From the NCBI GenBank assembly GCA_001466705.2, contig LATX02000111.1:201001-265000 (forward strand): DNA of 64,000 bases, written 5' to 3'. Under the pieces are notes generated by a model, which did not search any database, was not told where the DNA came from, and worked only from the letters and a program-made list of their open reading frames with translations. This DNA comes from Moniliophthora roreri (Eukaryota; Basidiomycota; Agaricomycetes; Agaricales; Marasmiaceae). Below, in pieces: positions 59,117-64,000 of this stretch (its first letter is position 1; every line of letters begins with the position of its first letter). Position numbers and translations under genes: made by a program.

Positions 59117-60600
59117 TGTTGTATTCTAAGGGGTTAATAATGCCAATTTTTTTCATTCAGACCTTAGTATCAATTATAGGTGTTAATAAGACTTGTATTT
59201 TAAGACATTATTAAGATCTGCTCTACTTATAGTCATTGCCTGGTCCCTTGAGCTCCCTATCATCAGGAATAGGCTCAGAATTGTTCTCCTCATCAACTAG
59301 CAGCTCCATGTATCTTGCCTCCTCTGTGTATGCTATATGGTGGCAAGTATGACACAACTGTTCATCAATGTCAGTTTTCTTGCACCTACCAAATAGCAAC
59401 TCCAAGGAGTGGGGTAGCCACTGACTATGTTGATGACTATAAGTCACCTGTGGTTTCCATGTAAATCTGTCAATCAACAGGCTGAAACACATTGTGACAG
59501 CCACTTGATTAATGGCTTTTTTTATGGTTTTCCCTCACATGTGTTTACCACCCTCATTTACCCTCAATACCTCAATATCTTCTTCTCTTAACTTACCAAG
59601 TCACTCAAGTTGTCACATGGCCTCAATGACTAGTGTTTGCTGCTGGTGTCATTAGTGACTCATCACTAGCACCAGTTCTGCAACATCAATTACAACTCTC
59701 ATCATTGTTCAGAGTGGTCTTGATGTTGCCCAGAATGGTTGTTGTCATTGTTGACTCAGGTTAAAATTCTAAGTATGTCTCAATACCTTAAAGTGCTTTT
59801 TATAACTAATTTCTACATCTAGATGTTTGATACTCATCTTTGTTTACCCTCATATTGTACTTCCATGACTATGTCATTCAACTAGAAATTCTTTTCATAT
59901 GGAATATACACTTCAAGGACCCCATATTGGTATAAGATGCAGATTCCTCTAGTCAGAACCCATAGCTATGGCTCTCGCTTCCTTGCCTTCTCCATGCTTA
60001 TCAGCCTCACAAATACTCAAAGCCTGGGAATATTGTGAGCAGTGATAAGTAGTACCTTCTTTCCTTCCCAGACACTCAAAGTCAAGAATGCAGCATGTAC
60101 CTATAATGGTCAATGGTGAAGAGGGCTTCATGGAAATCATGGGGGATTTCTTAGAGATAGCAGGTCAGTGTCATTCAAGCTACTCAACAATGTGAAAGAG
60201 AAAGTTCAAAACATACTGTGGTATATGACTTATAAGACCTAGGGCAAAACACCTGTGGCATGTAATTGTAAAAGTGAAAAATAATCAGTAAAAGACATTC
60301 TTGACAATATCTATGTCCCATGGCAGCACACTAGTCAAACCTGTTCCTTTCCACCCCTAGTATGTATGGCTTGACATGCACAGCTGCTTTCTGCAGAAAC
60401 CCATATGCCAGGTTGTGATGCACACAAAGCATTTCACTCAAGCTCAAGCTGAGTATCACCTGGCTACTCAATGGCCACACTGACAACAGTCAGCAGCCTC
60501 TTTTCTACTTTGGGTGTGATAATCCTGCCAATGGAGCTGTACATGCCATCTTGAGGATGACCCATTCACTCGTATTGGTTAGTCCTTCCACTATCAAATT

Positions 60601-60616
60601 ATATATATATATATAT
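60601..60616. repeat. TA dinucleotide microsatellite
   Basis: Eight AT units in the CpG-depleted domain. Confidence 0.9.
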
Positions 60617-61842
60617 GGTTTCCAGCAGTGAGTGTGAATATTCAACCTCACTTTGCCATATAGGTCACAGGTGCTCAGAAAGCACCCATTCTTCCTGTCA
60701 ATGGTTTGTTGCACTCTACAGTTCAACATGATCCTTCTGCATGATAGATAGGCTCCATAACCCTCTAGTAGTATTGAAGATTATGTATGCATGGTTCTGT
60801 AGCAGTATCCATTCAAGTGCACTTGCAATTAGCATAAACTACTGCAGACAATGAGAAACTCACTGCACCCACTTGTAAACTATTGAAATCAGTTTTCTGC
60901 TAGTGTTAAACCCTTGGAGACCCTTAGAGACAGTCATCAAAAACTGAAGAAGATGAAATTATGAGTCCAGGCTGAAGGGCTAATGTGGAGGTCAGATTTG
61001 GGTCAAAGACCACCTACATTATTATGTTATAGTATATAACCTTCTGTTTCAGATCAGTCACACCAACTTCCTGACTTTCCTCTGAGCCAAGAAGCTTGGT
61101 AAACCTTCAGAATACCTTCTGAAATGATAATCCACCTTTCTTTTTGCTACAGAGTAACAGGAGCCTTCACAGGTTCCTGATATTTAAAAAAGTGGTGAGT
61201 TTCTCATAGTTGAATAATGTTTGACAGCACTGACATGTGCCCTCCAACCAGTGATACCATGATGTTCCAAAAATATCTTAGTTAATGCTATTTGAGTCTT
61301 ATGAAACCTTTCTATTGAGTATAATGACCTTGTTGGGCTGTGGGAGAGTTGATGAACAGGAAGATGGAGTGTTACAATTACCCTTACATTATTACATGCT
61401 TCTCTTTCCCCTCAGACTTATTACACCTTCCCAGCCCTCTTTTCTATTCTCTAACGTCATGTGTTTTCTTTTATCAGACCAGTACACTATCCCCGCCTCC
61501 CCGTTTTCTCTTCTGTACGTTTTATATGCCGATGCCTTTGCTATTTATTAATAATCACTGACCTCATCACTATACACAAATATGGTAGAATTAGTTTGGT
61601 TGTACTTATTTAAATGCTCAAGCAGAGACAGGATCTCTAGCTTGACCTAGTTAAAACTATATACTTGTGTCCAAGCAACAATGAGGAACTCTGAACTTCA
61701 ACAAGCCATTGAATGAACTTGAACTTGAACTTGTTACTACTTTGAATTTCTCTAGTTGAAGTTAGTCATGATGTTGCTGTGCAAGTAATGTAACACAAGG
61801 TCAAGCTGATCGATTGCCAACCTCCTGAGGTTTAGGCATCAC

Positions 61843-63030
61843 CTATGAAGAACTATAATGCCTCTGAAGACAGAATGGCAGCTCGAACAGGACATTGTGG
61901 AAGTGGAAGAACGGCAGCATGGATTACAAACCCAATCAATATCGAACCCAGGTGGATGAGTGATCCTACTATTAACCAGAGCATCCTGCAGAGAGCTCCT
62001 GATGCCCTTGCAATCGCCATTGCTGGAGAGTCATCCTCCAACTGAGACTGCTGCAGAATCAGGAAAAACAAAGAAAACCTTGACCCTATTACCCACCACT
62101 GGTGGATCAGAAGAGGGAGACTCCACTGACAGTACCTCTCAGCGTATATTGAAGAAGGAAGACTTGGATATATTGATCACCTTCTTTCCATCAGTGGAGG
62201 AGCAAGACCCCTTCGAATGACTTCTCACAGTGCTCAAGAACAGCTCCAGATCAAGGAAATCACCCCAGATTGAAGAAATGTCTGAAGACAAGAAGCCGTC
62301 AGGAAGCAGACTGAAGGTGGAACCAGAAGCTAAGGAGATGAAGATAAGCACCACTGTGCCTGTACAAGTGATAGCAGCCGAAAAGGAAGTAAAAGCAGCA
62401 CTACCCTCAAGTATTCACAGGGCAGTGAAAGGAAGCCAAGAAGTTCCTCAGAGAAGTCCTCCTGTATATCACCCTCAACCCCAAAACCTTTATGAATGAC
62501 AGGACAAAGAAGCTCTTTCTATTATCATACATGACAGACAGACCTGGGGAGTTTTGGAAGAACAAAAAGACAGATCTTTTATTAGCAAGCGATACAGAAG
62601 CCGAAAAGGTCACATGGGGCGAGTTCATTGAGGATTTCAAAATGTCCTTCCAACCATTGGATACAGCTCTAGAAGCCCAGATGAAACTCAGAGACTTAAA
62701 GATGAAGGAAAGAGCTGACGAATACACATACCAGTTCACCTATCTGGCCAAACAAACCAGATATAATGATGCGGCACAGATTGAGGCCTTCAAATGAGGG
62801 TTACCAAGGAGTCTTATGCTGAAAATTATGACTTGACCTGAGGGAAAACCAGAAAATATAAAGGACTGGATGAATGTGGCGATCCTGTTTGACGAAAGCT
62901 ACAAACAAGCAGTGGAATACGGAAGAGTCTGGGATAAGGAGAATGGAAGAAAACCTCAGCATGCCTTCCAAAAGAAAGAAGGAACTGCAGTAAAGAAGAT
63001 TACAGTGATGTGCCCAATTTTGGCCTAGAC
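61843..63030 (+). pseudogene. Gag relic of an LTR retrotransposon (Ty3/Gypsy-like)
   Basis: Capsid-type polyprotein remains. The best block is 62440-62796, which reads EAKKFLREVLLYITLNPKTF and continues with NDRTKKLFLLSYMTDRPGEFW, VTWGEFIEDFKMSFQPLD and MKERADEYTYQFTYLAKQT, the signature of Retrotrans_gag. It continues through a TGA at 62796-62798 and another near 62837, with GKPENIKDWMNVAILFDESYKQA after the second stop. The upstream N-terminal part (61843-62440) is acidic and Ser/Thr-rich, is spread over changing frames and has a TGA in the segment before the capsid block. Protease, reverse transcriptase and integrase are absent; homology stops near 63030. The body has regained CpG relative to the domain at 56-61 kb, so it is a younger or less methylated insertion. 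Confidence 0.75.
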
Positions 63031-64000
63031 ATGAAATCATGCACTTTTCATGTCAAATACTAGAAAAAGAGCCCAGAAGTACATGTGATATTCATGTGAC
63101 TTGCTGACCCACAAGCTCTAATACGGTGCCTAAACTTTAAGCGCCAGGTCTAATAAGTCTAATAATTGACACTGTAACACAATCTAGAGGAGGTTAGTAG
63201 TCTATACTAGCTCCCTACATTACAGTGAAGCATCGCTGTGAGGGTTCTTGGTCAATAAAACGGGCCAGAAACTACTAATTCTGAATGCAAAGAAATAGAT
63301 ATCAGCGGGATCCACAGTCTAAGTGCACTAGATTGTTTGTTTTGTGATCACATTGCAGGATAATGCATCAATAGACTTAAAACCTAATTATTACTATTGA
63401 TAACTAGTACACAGTTGGAACTTGTTCCTATGCAATGACAGCCTTTCCAGGTGTATGTGGGACGACTGATAGGCAACAAGTACACTGGAAATTGCGAATG
63501 ACTCGCAAGATCGTATGTGGGATGGGAGGAGATTGAATACAGCAGATGTCTAGACTGTGACATCCACCAATCCAATAGTAGAAAGCAGCTATGCAGAAGT
63601 GAACTGGCAGAAGGGGAAACATACCCGCATATACAGCTAGTCCAGAACCTGTGGCTAAGCGGAAGTAGCTATGCGGAAGGGTCATATGACCCAGCGACGC
63701 TCTGCGCAGGGTCCAAAACCCAATAAATCAACTGTTTGGTCACCAAATATACCCAATATACCTAATTGCTATGCAGAATTGAACTTTTAGGCACGAACAC
63801 ATACAATTTATGCCATAAACTAAAACACACTCATTTTATCTTTTATTTTGTTATTTCCAATTATTATTCTGTATATAAAGAGCTGTACTTGTAGATACAG
63901 GCTCAAGGACTGACTGGTACTTGCACCTTATAGCCCTGTGCAGCATCGATTTAGACTTCTGTGCAGCTTCTTAGACCAAGTCTTTATGCACTTGCCAGTC
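63031..64000 (+). repeat. LTR-like / retrotransposon-derived sequence to window end
   Basis: No coding sequence. A TATA-like GTATATAAAG is at 63871-63880, followed by a CT/AG-mixed leader, as in LTR U3/R regions. The phrase GCTATGC(A/G)GAA recurs at 63588, 63668 and 63769. A short dyad GACATGAAA..TTTCATGTC is at 63028-63054, where the Gag homology breaks off. It is probably the LTR of a retroelement that continues beyond the window. No matching second LTR was found inside the window. Confidence 0.4.

Larger units (their letters stand above)
56123..61454. repeat. CpG-depleted, AT-rich silenced repeat domain
   Basis: By direct reading there is no CpG dinucleotide from 56123 to 59975 (3,853 bp). 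Only two occur up to 61454 (59976 and 60571). Sequence on both sides has CpG at ordinary frequency. TG and CA are abundant, as expected when methylated cytosines deaminate. The domain holds a Crinkler-type NTPase/REase relic (57550-59116), a TA microsatellite (60601-60616) and unassigned fragments. A minus-strand frame at 59223-59504 (ELLFGRCKKTDIDEQLCHTC..) looks like degraded coding sequence of unknown family. Segments 56123-57550 and 59510-61454 show nothing I recognise. Confidence 0.8.

Noticed and set aside
61285..61561. 88-codon frame rich in Leu/Phe/Ser
   Set aside because: Lies at the edge of the CpG-poor domain with pyrimidine-rich composition and no recognisable protein features.

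Overview
The window reads as nuclear DNA of a filamentous basidiomycete, most likely a mushroom-forming Agaricomycete. Genes are dense and sit on both strands. Nearly all are split by short introns (about 48-70 nt) with GT..AG ends. The gene families are typical of that group: sphingolipid C9-methyltransferase, an SPX-RING E3, a Cid1-type nucleotidyltransferase, multi-intron P450s and a Crinkler-type NTPase relic. No bacterial operon signals, rRNA genes or CRISPR arrays were seen. The assignment rests on gene content and intron style, not on a database comparison.

1-10 kb: the 3' part of a Ypk1/Gad8-type AGC kinase is followed by a duplicated sterol block. Two C-5 sterol desaturase (ERG3) genes lie on the minus strand (2558-3836 and 6360-7627). 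Between them are an RBM18-like RNA-binding protein gene on the plus strand and a broken feruloyl-esterase-like gene. A second, shorter esterase relic lies beyond the second ERG3. Diphosphomevalonate decarboxylase (MVD1/ERG19) follows, so three sterol-pathway genes lie within 7.5 kb.

10-25 kb: a Cid1-like nucleotidyltransferase, a MITE-like repeat, an unknown 248-residue protein, the P5A ATPase SPF1, ribosomal protein eL38, a tetraspan-like membrane protein, site-2 protease and mitochondrial HSP10.

25-56 kb: APC/C activator Cdh1, a FAD monooxygenase, myosin essential light chain, a PAC1-like proteasome assembly chaperone, an aldo/keto reductase, mitochondrial release factor 1, a CSC1/OSCA-type channel, an SPX-RING ubiquitin ligase ending in a CaaX box, sphingolipid C9-methyltransferase, YIF1, a Ran1/Ksp1-like kinase and a P450. 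A 2.85-kb stretch with no recognisable gene comes next, and then FIG4. Several head-to-head pairs share spacers of only 77-136 bp.

56-64 kb: a repeat domain of very different composition. From 56123 to 59975 there is not one CpG, and only two occur up to 61454. It contains a relic of a Crinkler-type P-loop NTPase/REase-fold protein and is followed by a decayed Gag of an LTR retrotransposon and an LTR-like end. The premature stops (TGA where Arg is expected) and the CpG loss fit cytosine methylation and deamination of silenced repeats.

Functionally, much of the euchromatic part concerns membrane lipids and the endomembrane system: ERG3, MVD1, SPF1, S2P, C9-methyltransferase, YIF1, FIG4 and the TORC2-type kinase. 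These look like independent housekeeping genes rather than a co-regulated cluster, apart from the tandem ERG3 block.
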